In this document: one piece after another, positions 8,848 through 16,162 of the stretch
Numbering within the stretch: the stretch's first letter is position 1
How the letters are laid out: the number at the start of each line of letters is the position of its first letter
Assembly: GCA_025774845.1 (NCBI GenBank)
Contig: JALGZP010000032.1
Coordinates: 17,283 to 81,052 of the forward strand
Source: a bacterium
GTDB lineage: Bacteria; Arandabacterota; Arandabacteria; Arandabacterales; Arandabacteraceae
DNA length: 63,770 nucleotides
Direction of reading: 5' to 3'
Notes under the pieces: model-generated
Seen by the model: the letters and a program-made list of their open reading frames with translations, nothing else
The model's database searches: none
What the model was told of the DNA's origin: nothing
Translations under genes and position numbers: made by a program

Positions 8848-9969
8848 TCAAGAATGATAGGTGTCGAGAAAGCGGATCCAGCCCTTGTGACGTCTTGCGA
8901 ACCTGAGCGCCACGTACTTGCCGCGGTAATCATAGTAGGTACGCGGCACAGCCGGGAACCAGACCGACAGCCCGTGGGCATTCCGGACGGACTGGCCGGA
9001 CTTACGCGATGCAAGTATGCACGCGCGGGTCATCTCCTCCATGGCCCTGCTTGCGGTCTGGATTTCCTCGTCACGGATGTGCTTATGCAGAAGTCTTACC
9101 AGGTGAATGAGATCCACGTAGTCGGCCATCTGGAAGGTTTGGAGCTCAAGCCTGGTCTGTTTAAGCTCCTTGCGGTACTTGCCGGCCCGTGCGGCAAGCA
9201 GGTAGCCCAGGTCACTCAGCGCACCGATGGCCACTTCGGTCTGGTCTATCTTTATGGCCGACTGGGTAACGTCAACCATACCCATCTTCAGGTAATCCTC
9301 GATGTAGACGTCGACGATTTCCTTCGCCATCTTTATCCGGGTGGGGGATTTGTTCACGGATTCCAGGACCTTATGATAGGGCCAGCCGTCTCCGGGCTCC
9401 GTCTGCTGGGATCCGACCAGGATATCCACCTGGTCACTGAAATGATGGGCGATCTCGATCATGTTCATGAGGCACGCATCAAATCCGAGTATCGCAATCC
9501 TGTTGTCGCTGTTGATCCCAGCCTTCCTGAAGGCGATCTCGATCTCGGGCATGTCAAGCGACGATCCGAAGTCGTCATACCCGATGTCTCTGCGAACAGA
9601 GCGGAAGCCCGCACCATGATTCCATATAACGACAAGATAATTGTCCGCCGGGAAACGCGTAAGTCCCCACTTGACGAAACTCCGGAGCGTACGCGGGTCC
9701 CCCGTATCCTTTTCCGCGAGTCGCTCGATGACCGTGCGGTGGGCCTCACCCGACCAGTCCGGTTCGGTTATCTCGTAGCGAATCGAACCCGTGTGCTCGC
9801 CGTAGGTGTCGATCTCAACTCCGGCATAAACATCCTTCGATGTACCGACGGCACAAAGCTCCCGTACATCGACGAGCCCTGCATCGCTCAAGTTGTTATC
9901 GGCAGCAATGTAAGCGAGGATTGCCCAGCGCTTCTTCTTCGGTTTAAGAACTGTGGAATTCTCTGGCAT
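8848..9969 (-). CDS. Clostripain-family (C11) cysteine peptidase
   Basis: A 374-residue protein with the caspase-like clan CD core of peptidase family C11. The opening strand WAILAYIAADNNL is followed by catalytic His118 in WNHGAG and catalytic Cys166 in GFDACLMNM. A C-terminal half carrying the GLSVWFP motif is typical. No signal peptide is seen, so it may act in the cytoplasm or leave by another route. I start it at ATG 9969, which has GGAGAG 6 nt upstream; an in-frame ATG 27 nt earlier has none. Enzymes of this family cleave after basic residues and often mature by self-cleavage. A large palindromic repeat lies just upstream. Confidence 0.85.
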   Translation of the reverse strand: MPENSTVLKPKKKRWAILAYIAADNNLSDAGLVDVRELCAVGTSKDVYAGVEIDTYGEHTGSIRYEITEPDWSGEAHRTVIERLAEKDTGDPRTLRSFVKWGLTRFPADNYLVVIWNHGAGFRSVRRDIGYDDFGSSLDMPEIEIAFRKAGINSDNRIAILGFDACLMNMIEIAHHFSDQVDILVGSQQTEPGDGWPYHKVLESVNKSPTRIKMAKEIVDVYIEDYLKMGMVDVTQSAIKIDQTEVAIGALSDLGYLLAARAGKYRKELKQTRLELQTFQMADYVDLIHLVRLLHKHIRDEEIQTASRAMEEMTRACILASRKSGQSVRNAHGLSVWFPAVPRTYYDYRGKYVALRFARRHKGWIRFLDTYHS

Positions 9970-10034
9970 ATCAGCTCTCCGACCGCAGGCTATCACCGCC
10001 GCTGGAGTGAGTCAACAAAAAACCGGTAGCGCGG

Positions 10035-10101
10035 GGTGGGGTCAGAGCTCGAAAATTGCACCCGGCGGCACGCCGTGCAATTTTCGAGCTCTGACCCCAC
10101 C
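10035..10101. repeat. Palindromic dispersed repeat, copy 1 (27-bp arms)
   Basis: Perfect 27-bp inverted repeat (arms 10035-10061 and 10075-10101) around a 13-bp centre that can itself form a GGCG/CGCC stem. The arm contains GGGGTCAGAGCTCGAAAATT. It lies between rsgA and the C11 peptidase gene, both leftward, so the transcript would fold into a very stable hairpin. The same arm sequence recurs at 23438-23500 and at the right window edge. The form resembles REP/RAYT-type elements; no transposase is in the window. Confidence 0.85.
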
Positions 10102-10117
10102 GGGATTTGCACTACTT

Positions 10118-11191
10118 CTAAGGCTTATCGTTGTGCTTCCTCCTCTGTTTGGACCACTTCGCGATCTGCTTCCATTTTGCCCTTTCGTCCAGGCGCGCCC
10201 TCTGGTCCTTCCGGACTGCCAGGAACTTTATCTCCTTCTGAAGTTTGAGATAGCTCCGGAACCGGCCGGCATCCAGGCCGCCGTCTTCGATGGCTGCTTT
10301 GACCGCACATCCCGGCTCAGACTCGTGCCGGCAATCGCTGAAACGGCATTGAGCCGCGAGATCCTCGATATCCTCGAAACTCCCTCCAAGGCTTTTCTCA
10401 TCCGCCCAGAGCTGGAGTTCCCGCATCCCCGGGGTATCAATGATCACTCCCCCACCGGGGATAGCAACCAGCTGGCGGGATGTCGTGATATGCCGGCCAC
10501 GGGAGTCATCCTCCCGGACTGCACCAACCTTGAGAAGATCGGTCCCGAGGAAGCTGTTTATCAGGGTCGACTTGCCTACACCTGAAGAACCCAAAAGAGC
10601 AACCGTGGTGCCCGCGCCGACATAGCCCCGGAGGGCATCAAGCCCATCGAGCTCGAGTGCGCTTACGGCATGAATCGGTACCCCGAATGCAACCGACTCG
10701 GCTTCACCCACCTGCGACTCGACATCCGGACACAGGTCAGCCTTGTTAAGCACAACCACCGGTTGCGCACCGCTTTCCCAGGCCAGCGTAAGATAGCGCT
10801 CGAGTCTTCTCAGGTTGAAATCAAGGTCGAGACCGTTAACGAGGAAGACGGTGTCGACGTTTGATGCGAGCACCTGCTCCTCGGTCTTCACCCACGCGAC
10901 CTTGCGGCAGAATTTACTCTTCCGCGGAAGCACCGCATGGATTGTCGCCCTGGCTTCGCCCGGCCGCGGCTCTATCACCACCCAGTCGCCGACAGCAGGG
11001 AAGTCCGCCCGGGAACGCGCACTGTGACGCATCTTACCCGATACTCTGGCAAAAAGTTCCCCGTACTCGCTGTAAGCGAGATACGCCTGTCTGTCCTCGC
11101 GCGCTATCCTGGCGGGGACGTAGCCGTCCTTCTTATTCTGTGTGAGATGTTCTTCGAAGAACGAATCCCATCCCAGATCACTCAAGTTCAT
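10118..11191 (-). CDS. rsgA: Small-subunit ribosome assembly GTPase RsgA
   Basis: Circularly permuted GTPase that matures and releases factors from the 30S subunit. The 357 residues hold an OB-fold (about 40-100), then GTPase motifs in permuted order: G4 NKAD (149-152), G1 GSSGVGKST (201-209) and G3 DTPG (252-255). A C-terminal zinc knuckle has Cys282, Cys287, His289 and Cys295. All key residues are intact. The ATG at 11191 has AGGAGG 9 nt upstream. A 23-codon open frame with its own strong Shine-Dalgarno lies between the upstream methyltransferase and this gene. The C-terminal tail is lysine/arginine rich, as is common. Confidence 0.96.
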   Translation of the reverse strand: MNLSDLGWDSFFEEHLTQNKKDGYVPARIAREDRQAYLAYSEYGELFARVSGKMRHSARSRADFPAVGDWVVIEPRPGEARATIHAVLPRKSKFCRKVAWVKTEEQVLASNVDTVFLVNGLDLDFNLRRLERYLTLAWESGAQPVVVLNKADLCPDVESQVGEAESVAFGVPIHAVSALELDGLDALRGYVGAGTTVALLGSSGVGKSTLINSFLGTDLLKVGAVREDDSRGRHITTSRQLVAIPGGGVIIDTPGMRELQLWADEKSLGGSFEDIEDLAAQCRFSDCRHESEPGCAVKAAIEDGGLDAGRFRSYLKLQKEIKFLAVRKDQRARLDERAKWKQIAKWSKQRRKHNDKP

Positions 11192-11242
11192 TTCTATTGT
11201 CCTCCTGACGAGACATCTTGTGATGGCTCGGTGAGGAATCGT

Positions 11243-11314
11243 CTATTGCCCACGATCACCCCGGTGAGCCATGTTTAACATGATTCGATGAGTTCGGTCC
11301 ACAATGACCAACAT
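11243..11314 (-). CDS. Possible 23-codon leader/small ORF upstream of rsgA
   Basis: ATG at 11314 is preceded by AAAGGAGG with 5-nt spacing, as good a Shine-Dalgarno as any gene here, and the frame runs 23 codons to TAG. The end of the frame overlaps the left arm of a hairpin (ATGGCTC at about 11272-11266, pairing with GAGCCAT near 11230, plus an inner GGTGA/TCACC). The predicted peptide is basic with no recognisable domain. It begins 28 nt after the methyltransferase stop and ends about 50 nt before rsgA. It could be a regulatory upstream ORF, a true small protein, or chance. Confidence 0.35.
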   Translation of the reverse strand: MLVIVDRTHRIMLNMAHRGDRGQ

Positions 11315-11341
11315 GAAGTCCTCCTTTCTTAAGACCAGCTC

Positions 11342-12127
11342 TTAAGACCTGCGTCGTGCAATCATCCGTACAAAACTGAGATAGCGGCCCTGATCCGCCT
11401 CGAGGGCTTCGTCATCCGCCGGGAAATGGTTGGCTCCGGCAGCGACAATCGTCCGCTCCCAATCAAGCCATATCCGCCATCCCTCGGGCAGAAGATCGAC
11501 GTGTTCGACATCTACGAGTTTGGAGCGCCCCCACTGGTTACGCCACCACTCAACCGTGTGAAAACTCCAGCAATCCTCGGCCCAGAAAACGCCCCCGCTC
11601 TTCTGCTTCCGGGTAAGATGCTCCGGGACCGCACCATCAAAGTCCCGGACGAGTCCGGGAAATGCCATCCCCATCTGCCCGCCGGACTTCACGAACTTGG
11701 CGAAATAGCTGAGGTAACAGTCATCGGTCCCGTAGTAGTGATAGGAGTCCATCGACACGACCGCATCGAAGAAGTCCTCGGCATAGGGCAGCGACCGGGC
11801 CTCGGCATGGATCGGAAAGACCATGTCCTCGAGACCGGCTTCACGGATCCGGGCCCAGTTCTCCGCCGGTTTGATCCAGAGATCGTTCGCCCAGACCTCT
11901 ACACCGAACTCCCTGGCCAGGAAGATCGAACTCAACGCTTTGCCACAGCCCATATCGAGTACACGCATACCCTTCTTAAGCTCCATACGTTCGCAGACCC
12001 ATTCGGTCAGCCACAGGGCACTGGGCCCCATCTGGTTTTCAAGCACCCACTGCGGGTCATACTTCGCGGACCGGGGAAACTGTTTGAGTTTCAGTCTCTC
12101 GGCCAGTTCTGCTTTCGGTAGATTCAT
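11342..12127 (-). CDS. Class I SAM-dependent methyltransferase behind an attenuation leader
   Basis: A 261-residue Rossmann-fold methyltransferase. Motif I is VLDMGCG (56-62), the acidic loop EVWANDLW follows near 78-84, and the post-motif segment FDAVVSMDSYHYYG (about 118-131) is typical of small-molecule methyltransferases. The C-terminal part is rich in Trp (VEWWRNQWGR, WRIWLDWER). The substrate is not predictable; it is not one of the recognisable rRNA methylases. ATG at 12127 has GGAGTG upstream. The gene is unusual in having a dedicated consensus promoter and a leader peptide/terminator region (12190-12384), which implies conditional expression. rsgA follows on the same strand. Confidence 0.85.
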   Translation of the reverse strand: MNLPKAELAERLKLKQFPRSAKYDPQWVLENQMGPSALWLTEWVCERMELKKGMRVLDMGCGKALSSIFLAREFGVEVWANDLWIKPAENWARIREAGLEDMVFPIHAEARSLPYAEDFFDAVVSMDSYHYYGTDDCYLSYFAKFVKSGGQMGMAFPGLVRDFDGAVPEHLTRKQKSGGVFWAEDCWSFHTVEWWRNQWGRSKLVDVEHVDLLPEGWRIWLDWERTIVAAGANHFPADDEALEADQGRYLSFVRMIARRRS

Positions 12128-12190
12128 GGTTCACTCCATGGAAAAAGGAATGCCGCAGACATGTGTCACACCCGAGGGCACAAGGAAATG

Positions 12191-12218
12191 AAAAGGGCCA
12201 CCCGTCACGGGAGGCCTT
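12191..12218 (-). terminator. Attenuator terminator hairpin ahead of the methyltransferase gene
   Basis: On the minus strand the RNA can fold AAGGCC-U-CCC / GGG-U-GGCC(C)UU around a GUGAC loop (arms about 12218-12209 and 12203-12193), followed by a U4 run at 12194-12191. It ends about 65 nt before the methyltransferase ATG. The 5' arm (GGCCTCCCGTGACG) is also fully complementary to sequence within the leader ORF, so terminator and antiterminator are mutually exclusive. Confidence 0.7.
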
Positions 12219-12241
12219 GAGCGGTTACTTCTTACGCGATA

Positions 12242-12301
12242 CTAAGAGCAGGGCCTCCCGAGGCGTGACGATACAGTGGCATATGCAATTATAGCTGTCA
12301 T
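12242..12301 (-). CDS. Leader peptide (19 codons) of a transcription-attenuation element
   Basis: ATG at 12301 with AAAGGAGG (12317-12310) at 8-nt spacing encodes MTAIIAYATVSSRLGRPCS then TAG at 12244-12242. The codons for SRLGRP form the 5' strand of the antiterminator (12270-12252). A ribosome that reaches the stop would mask that strand and let the terminator form; a ribosome stalled in the first half (Thr, Ala, Ile, Ile, Tyr, Val codons) would leave it free and permit readthrough. This is the classic leader-peptide layout; the sensed amino acid or inhibitor is not evident. Confidence 0.7.
   Translation of the reverse strand: MTAIIAYATVSSRLGRPCS
12252..12270 (-). promoter_or_regulatory. 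Antiterminator 5' strand within the leader ORF
   Basis: CGTCAC (12270-12265) and GGGAGGCC (12259-12252) can pair with GTGACG (12208-12203) and GGCCTCCC (12216-12209), giving 14 base pairs with a 5-nt bulge. This pairing consumes the 5' arm of the terminator hairpin and so should prevent termination. Confidence 0.65.
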
Positions 12302-12354
12302 TAACCACGCCTCCTTTCCGGCCTTATGTAGGAATTAAACCATCATCCAATAGG

Positions 12355-12384
12355 ATAATACCACTCCGGCCTCAAGTGTGTCAA
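12355..12384 (-). promoter_or_regulatory. Sigma-70-type promoter of the attenuated methyltransferase unit
   Basis: TTGACA (12384-12379), an 18-bp spacer and TATTAT (12360-12355) on the minus strand, placed right after the stop codon of the upstream GNAT gene. Transcription would begin near 12348, giving a leader of about 160 nt up to the terminator. Confidence 0.75.
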
Positions 12385-12414
12385 GACGAAACACCGGGGT
12401 GTGCGCCTGCTCAC

Positions 12415-12825
12415 TTACTCCGGGTCGAACTCCTTCAGCATCAGGAAGGCCGGCACGCGTTTAAATCCCATTCGCTCCCAGTAACTAAGACTGGCTTCCG
12501 TGACCGTTACGGCCGTGCCGGTTGCGCCCCGCTTCCTTAGCTCAACTTCCACGGCGGCCAAAAGAGCTGCCCCCACACCCTTTCTCTGGTAGTCAGGTTG
12601 GACAGTGAGGAGATGTATGAGGGCGCGGGCCCCGTCATACACTGCTCTGATGTAGCCGACCACCTGTCCGTCGACCTCGGCCACGAGAGCAACCGCAGCA
12701 CCGCATGCGGCAACCCGATCCATCGCATCGGGACCTTCGACGTGCGGATACTCGTACTGGCCGTTGACTTTCAATATCTCAACCAGGTGCTCCGCATCCG
12801 ATCGTCTGTAGTCCCGCACTCTCAT
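12415..12825 (-). CDS. GNAT-family N-acetyltransferase
   Basis: A single-domain 136-residue GCN5-related acetyltransferase. The acetyl-CoA pyrophosphate-binding loop is QPDYQRKGVGAALL (about 81-94), and the C-terminal SYWERMGFKRV segment is the usual beta-bulge/helix of the fold. It begins MRVRDYRRSDAEHLVEIL, the standard N-terminal strand and helix. The substrate is not predictable. It starts 25 nt after the stop of the upstream metallophosphoesterase on the same strand and ends just before the promoter of the attenuated methyltransferase. Confidence 0.88.
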   Translation of the reverse strand: MRVRDYRRSDAEHLVEILKVNGQYEYPHVEGPDAMDRVAACGAAVALVAEVDGQVVGYIRAVYDGARALIHLLTVQPDYQRKGVGAALLAAVEVELRKRGATGTAVTVTEASLSYWERMGFKRVPAFLMLKEFDPE

Positions 12826-12850
12826 GGTCGCCCGCCATGTGGTTGGGTGT

Positions 12851-14590
12851 CTAATGCATCAGGAGCACGCCGTAGTCAGCCGGATCGTAGGTTATGGGAA
12901 CCTGCCAGTCAGCGGCCGTATTCAGACGCTTTTGCTTGCGCCGGAAGTTGACTGCCCACTTATCCCCGTACGCGGCGGTCACACCCAACTGGTCCACAGG
13001 GATCCTGATCTCGATGCTCCAGTAGTCCGCTCCCTTTGATGTCGCCACCTCATACGTCCCGTTCCACTCCCGGTCCACGTCCACAGCGATTCCGTTCTCC
13101 AGCTCTATCTTCTGATCGAAGACCGTTCCCAGCGGATTGAAGTAGATCTGATAGACCGGCCCGATTGGAACCATCGGCTGAAAGAAGTAGCCCACACAGT
13201 CTTCGCCGTAGACGGCGGCGTCATGCTCGGTCGCGGCCGCAACCATCGAAGCCATATCGGTTTCCGCGCACCTTACCGCCAGATAGAGGTTCGCATCGTC
13301 CCAGGCGAAGTGGAAGTCGACGGAATCTGTTGTCACGGGTGAACCGTCGGGTGCGAAGAACTTGCTTGTTGGATCATCCCAGATACCGTCCGTGACCTCT
13401 CCATCGATCACGATGGGTATCGTAACCTGGTGTGCCACTGCCGAACGGCTGAGGGGCAGAGACCTCTTGATTTCGAAGGACTTCTCCTCACCGAAGGGGT
13501 AGTCGACGGATAGCACAGGCACAGGATAGAGAGGCCCCCGGGTCCCGACGGAGAACTCCGCATCGTGGCTCCCCAACGGTACGATTTCTATCGGCATCTC
13601 TTTGGGAAGGACAGTCCAGCCGTCCGGTATCTCCCACTTGAGTGCTCCGCTAAGGGTCGTCACGCTGTCGAGATTCGCAAGTGTTACCATTACCTGAGAC
13701 TCAGGAAAAGAGGTTTCCCGCCCGACCGACAGCTTCTCAATCTCAAGCGCCTCGTCGTTTACTTCCCTGACAAACCAGAACTCATCCGATGTGAATTCAT
13801 CCCACGGTAGCACTGCTCCCATCGTGATAGGGGCGATCGCGATCTCACCCTCATCGATTGTCACCCAGGCGTAGTGATACTTAACACCTGTTACACCAGG
13901 TTCACATGCACCACCGGAACTCCCGATTCCCGTATAGATGACATCATCGAATTCGCCGCTGAAATAGGCATGGTAGTGACCCGTAAACACCGCATCGACG
14001 CCATAGTCGGCAAAGATCGTGTGGAGCCGGTCCGGCGTCCCGGCGGCGGTAGTCTCTATCCAGTACGGCTTGTGGAAGAATGCAAGGGTGTATGCTGCAT
14101 TCCGGTGCTCTTCAAGATCACCCTTGAGCCACTCGATCTGTTCGTCCGGCAGAACGCTGCTTGAATCCCAGCGGCTGGTATCGAGTATGAGAAAGTGGAC
14201 ATCGCCCACGTCAAAGGAGTAGTAGGGATCACCGAAGTGATGTTTGTAGAGTTCAAGTGACGGTTCATCCCAGATGTCATGATTGCCGGCAACCAGGTGG
14301 ACCGGCATCGTGAGACCTTCAAGCAGTTGTTTGTATTCCTTCCATTCACTTTCGACTGCATCGAGATCACCCGAGTAACCCTCGATCATATCGCCGACAC
14401 CCATCACAAAATCGGGTCTGAGCCGCTGGACCTCGTCGATTATCGCACCGTGGATACCCGGCTCATGACCGCCGGTTCGATCGCCAATCACGGCAAATCG
14501 TATGGGGAATGTCCCGGTGCCGGCCGCCACAGCCGCACCTACCCACAGGCAAGCCGAAACTAAGATTGCAGCCGCAATCACGCGGTTCAT
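12851..14590 (-). CDS. Secreted calcineurin-like metallophosphoesterase with C-terminal CBM9-like domain
   Basis: A 579-residue exported enzyme: signal peptide 1-22, then a calcineurin-type metal centre with GDRTGG (about 36), GDMIEG (about 66), GNHDIW (about 102) and GHYHAYF (about 206). The residues expected to hold two metal ions are all present. After a linker of about 150 residues with an immunoglobulin-like look, the C-terminal 190 residues (VDFHFAWDDANLYLAVR, YWSIEIRIPVDQLG) resemble the CBM9-like fold often appended to bacterial surface hydrolases. ATG at 14590 has AGGAGG upstream. The substrate is unknown; phosphomonoesters or diesters of the cell surface or medium are plausible. Confidence 0.85.
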   Translation of the reverse strand: MNRVIAAAILVSACLWVGAAVAAGTGTFPIRFAVIGDRTGGHEPGIHGAIIDEVQRLRPDFVMGVGDMIEGYSGDLDAVESEWKEYKQLLEGLTMPVHLVAGNHDIWDEPSLELYKHHFGDPYYSFDVGDVHFLILDTSRWDSSSVLPDEQIEWLKGDLEEHRNAAYTLAFFHKPYWIETTAAGTPDRLHTIFADYGVDAVFTGHYHAYFSGEFDDVIYTGIGSSGGACEPGVTGVKYHYAWVTIDEGEIAIAPITMGAVLPWDEFTSDEFWFVREVNDEALEIEKLSVGRETSFPESQVMVTLANLDSVTTLSGALKWEIPDGWTVLPKEMPIEIVPLGSHDAEFSVGTRGPLYPVPVLSVDYPFGEEKSFEIKRSLPLSRSAVAHQVTIPIVIDGEVTDGIWDDPTSKFFAPDGSPVTTDSVDFHFAWDDANLYLAVRCAETDMASMVAAATEHDAAVYGEDCVGYFFQPMVPIGPVYQIYFNPLGTVFDQKIELENGIAVDVDREWNGTYEVATSKGADYWSIEIRIPVDQLGVTAAYGDKWAVNFRRKQKRLNTAADWQVPITYDPADYGVLLMH

Positions 14591-14665
14591 GACCGACCTC
14601 CTTCTTTCTGCTTGTTGGTCTATTCCGAACTCTGATGGACCCGGACCGGGTCAGCCCGCCTAGTG

Positions 14666-15016
14666 TCATCTATCGAGGTCGGCCTTGACCCCGTCGAGCC
14701 TTGTCTTTGCATCCGGCACCATCTCAAAGAACTTGCTCAGCTTATCGCAGGCATAATCCCCGCAATGAGCGCAGTTCTCAACACTCTGCTCGATACCGCA
14801 CTTGCGGATTTCGCATACGTTGCAGTGGCTGAAATGCGGTCCGGTTTTTGAAGTGCAACCGTCACAGTTAATGTCCTCAGGCTTGATATCGGCACCGTAC
14901 TCGGTGCTCCATGTCTCGGCCACCTTCTTACGCTCAGCATCATCGTTCTTCTGGGTAGCCTGGTAGGCCCCGCAAGCTCCACAGTCCAATCCGCAAATGG
15001 AAACCTTCTCCGCCAT
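14666..15016 (-). CDS. DUF3795-type cysteine-rich protein
   Basis: A 116-residue protein with the DUF3795 pattern: CGLDCGACGAYQAT at the N-terminus, CDGCTS in the middle, then HCNVCEIRKCGIEQ and NCAHCGDYACDKLS. The paired Cys motifs suggest a metal or Fe-S centre, but the function of the family is not established. ATG at 15016 has AGGAG at good spacing. It is leftward, about 75 bp before the metallophosphoesterase gene. Confidence 0.88.
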   Translation of the reverse strand: MAEKVSICGLDCGACGAYQATQKNDDAERKKVAETWSTEYGADIKPEDINCDGCTSKTGPHFSHCNVCEIRKCGIEQSVENCAHCGDYACDKLSKFFEMVPDAKTRLDGVKADLDR

Positions 15017-15147
15017 TGCTGTCTCCTTTCATGCCGAGGTGCATGCAGGACGCTGAAGGATGTCCTGTGCATCTCCGATGTCTCAGCAACTACACATAAC
15101 TGATTCTGGTCACATTGAGGATACCAGACCCGCTACGACGTCGCAAG

Positions 15148-15972
15148 TTAGTAAATACGTCTTGCAACACCGTAGAAATGATCGATTTCCATATCCTCGG
15201 CTATGTCGTCGCCGTGGGTGCCCGTGCCCGTAGCGGGATCCGTGTGTGCCCCGTGATCAGGGGCGAAGGCCATCATCCAGCTGTGATGGGTCCAATAAGA
15301 TTTCACGGCCTGAGCCATCTCGACGAAACTGCCGATGTGGTTTTCAAGTGCTTCAAGTGCTTCCCCGGAACGCGGCCCGGTCTCATGCAGAAGATCATCG
15401 TACTGCTGGTGGTATGCGACGACGAGATCGTGCTCATCTTCCTCGATAAGCTCAAGCGTGCGGGCGGTCACCTGTCTGTCGTATGTTTCAGAGAAGTAGT
15501 CGATGTCCCGGTCACGGAAAATCCGGTCGACGCTGGAATCTTTGACCGCCACGATTGCGCAGGCTTTCGATGCCCGGGCAAAAGCATCGAAGATGGTGTC
15601 ACATGTTATGACCCGTTTATCATACTTCATGATGCCGTGCCATTTAGGCATCATACCTGTGAACATGGACGCGAAGCAGACGGGGGTCTTCGGGGGATAT
15701 ACCGTGCGCAGGGGGACGCGGACCGGTGCATGTTTACTCATCTCCCTGAATCTGGTTTCGTAGTCACGGCAAAGCCGGCTCCCGATTGCATCGGGTGCAT
15801 AGACAAGACACCTGTCGACCTTCTCTATACGGGCGGCTCTTGCGGACTTTATGACATCCGGGAATACCTCACTCGTCGAGCCCCCCGGCGGGGGGATGCC
15901 CATAAGGGTGCAGATTGTCGGGGTAACCGATGTTATGCACATACGGCCGGAGTAGTCTTCGCATGCAGTCAC
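15148..15972 (-). CDS. Alkaline-phosphatase-superfamily hydrolase (type I phosphodiesterase-like), compact form
   Basis: A 274-residue member of the AP superfamily, shorter than the three other AP-type proteins in the window. It opens with a VTPTICTLMGIPPP motif, has the nucleophile region YPPKTPVCFASMFTGMMP, where Thr in PPKTPV is the likely nucleophile, and metal-ligand segments EYDD-like HQQYDDLLHETG and FAPDHGAHT. No signal peptide is seen, so it is probably cytoplasmic. I accept GTG at 15972 because AAGGA lies 7 nt upstream; an ATG ten codons in is the alternative. Substrate unknown. Confidence 0.8.
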   Translation of the reverse strand: MTACEDYSGRMCITSVTPTICTLMGIPPPGGSTSEVFPDVIKSARAARIEKVDRCLVYAPDAIGSRLCRDYETRFREMSKHAPVRVPLRTVYPPKTPVCFASMFTGMMPKWHGIMKYDKRVITCDTIFDAFARASKACAIVAVKDSSVDRIFRDRDIDYFSETYDRQVTARTLELIEEDEHDLVVAYHQQYDDLLHETGPRSGEALEALENHIGSFVEMAQAVKSYWTHHSWMMAFAPDHGAHTDPATGTGTHGDDIAEDMEIDHFYGVARRIY

Positions 15973-16053
15973 ACGGCTATCCTTACTTTAATAACACGTC
16001 GGCCACGGAAACCCTATCCGTCCGCTCCGCTGATCCCGACGCGACAAACGCTT

Positions 16054-16072
16054 GATCTCAAGACCTGACCCC
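16054..16072 (-). repeat. GGGGTCAGGTCTTGA-type half-site repeat
   Basis: On the minus strand the sequence reads GGGGTCAGGTCTTGAGATC, one mismatch from the copy at 39356-39374 over 19 bp. It lies between the divergent AP-type gene and the glycosyltransferase operon promoter. A related copy is at 26858-26877. Confidence 0.6.
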
Positions 16073-16107
16073 AGGGTGACCCCACGGTATCCCCCCGGCT
16101 TAATTCG

Positions 16108-16136
16108 TTGACCGGAACCCCGGGGCGAAATAGAAT
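16108..16136 (+). promoter_or_regulatory. Promoter of the glycosyltransferase/TMK/AP operon
   Basis: TTGACC (16108-16113), a 17-bp spacer and TAGAAT (16131-16136), about 30 bp upstream of the first gene start. Confidence 0.6.
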
Positions 16137-16162
16137 GTACCATACATTGGGGGTAAGTCCAG

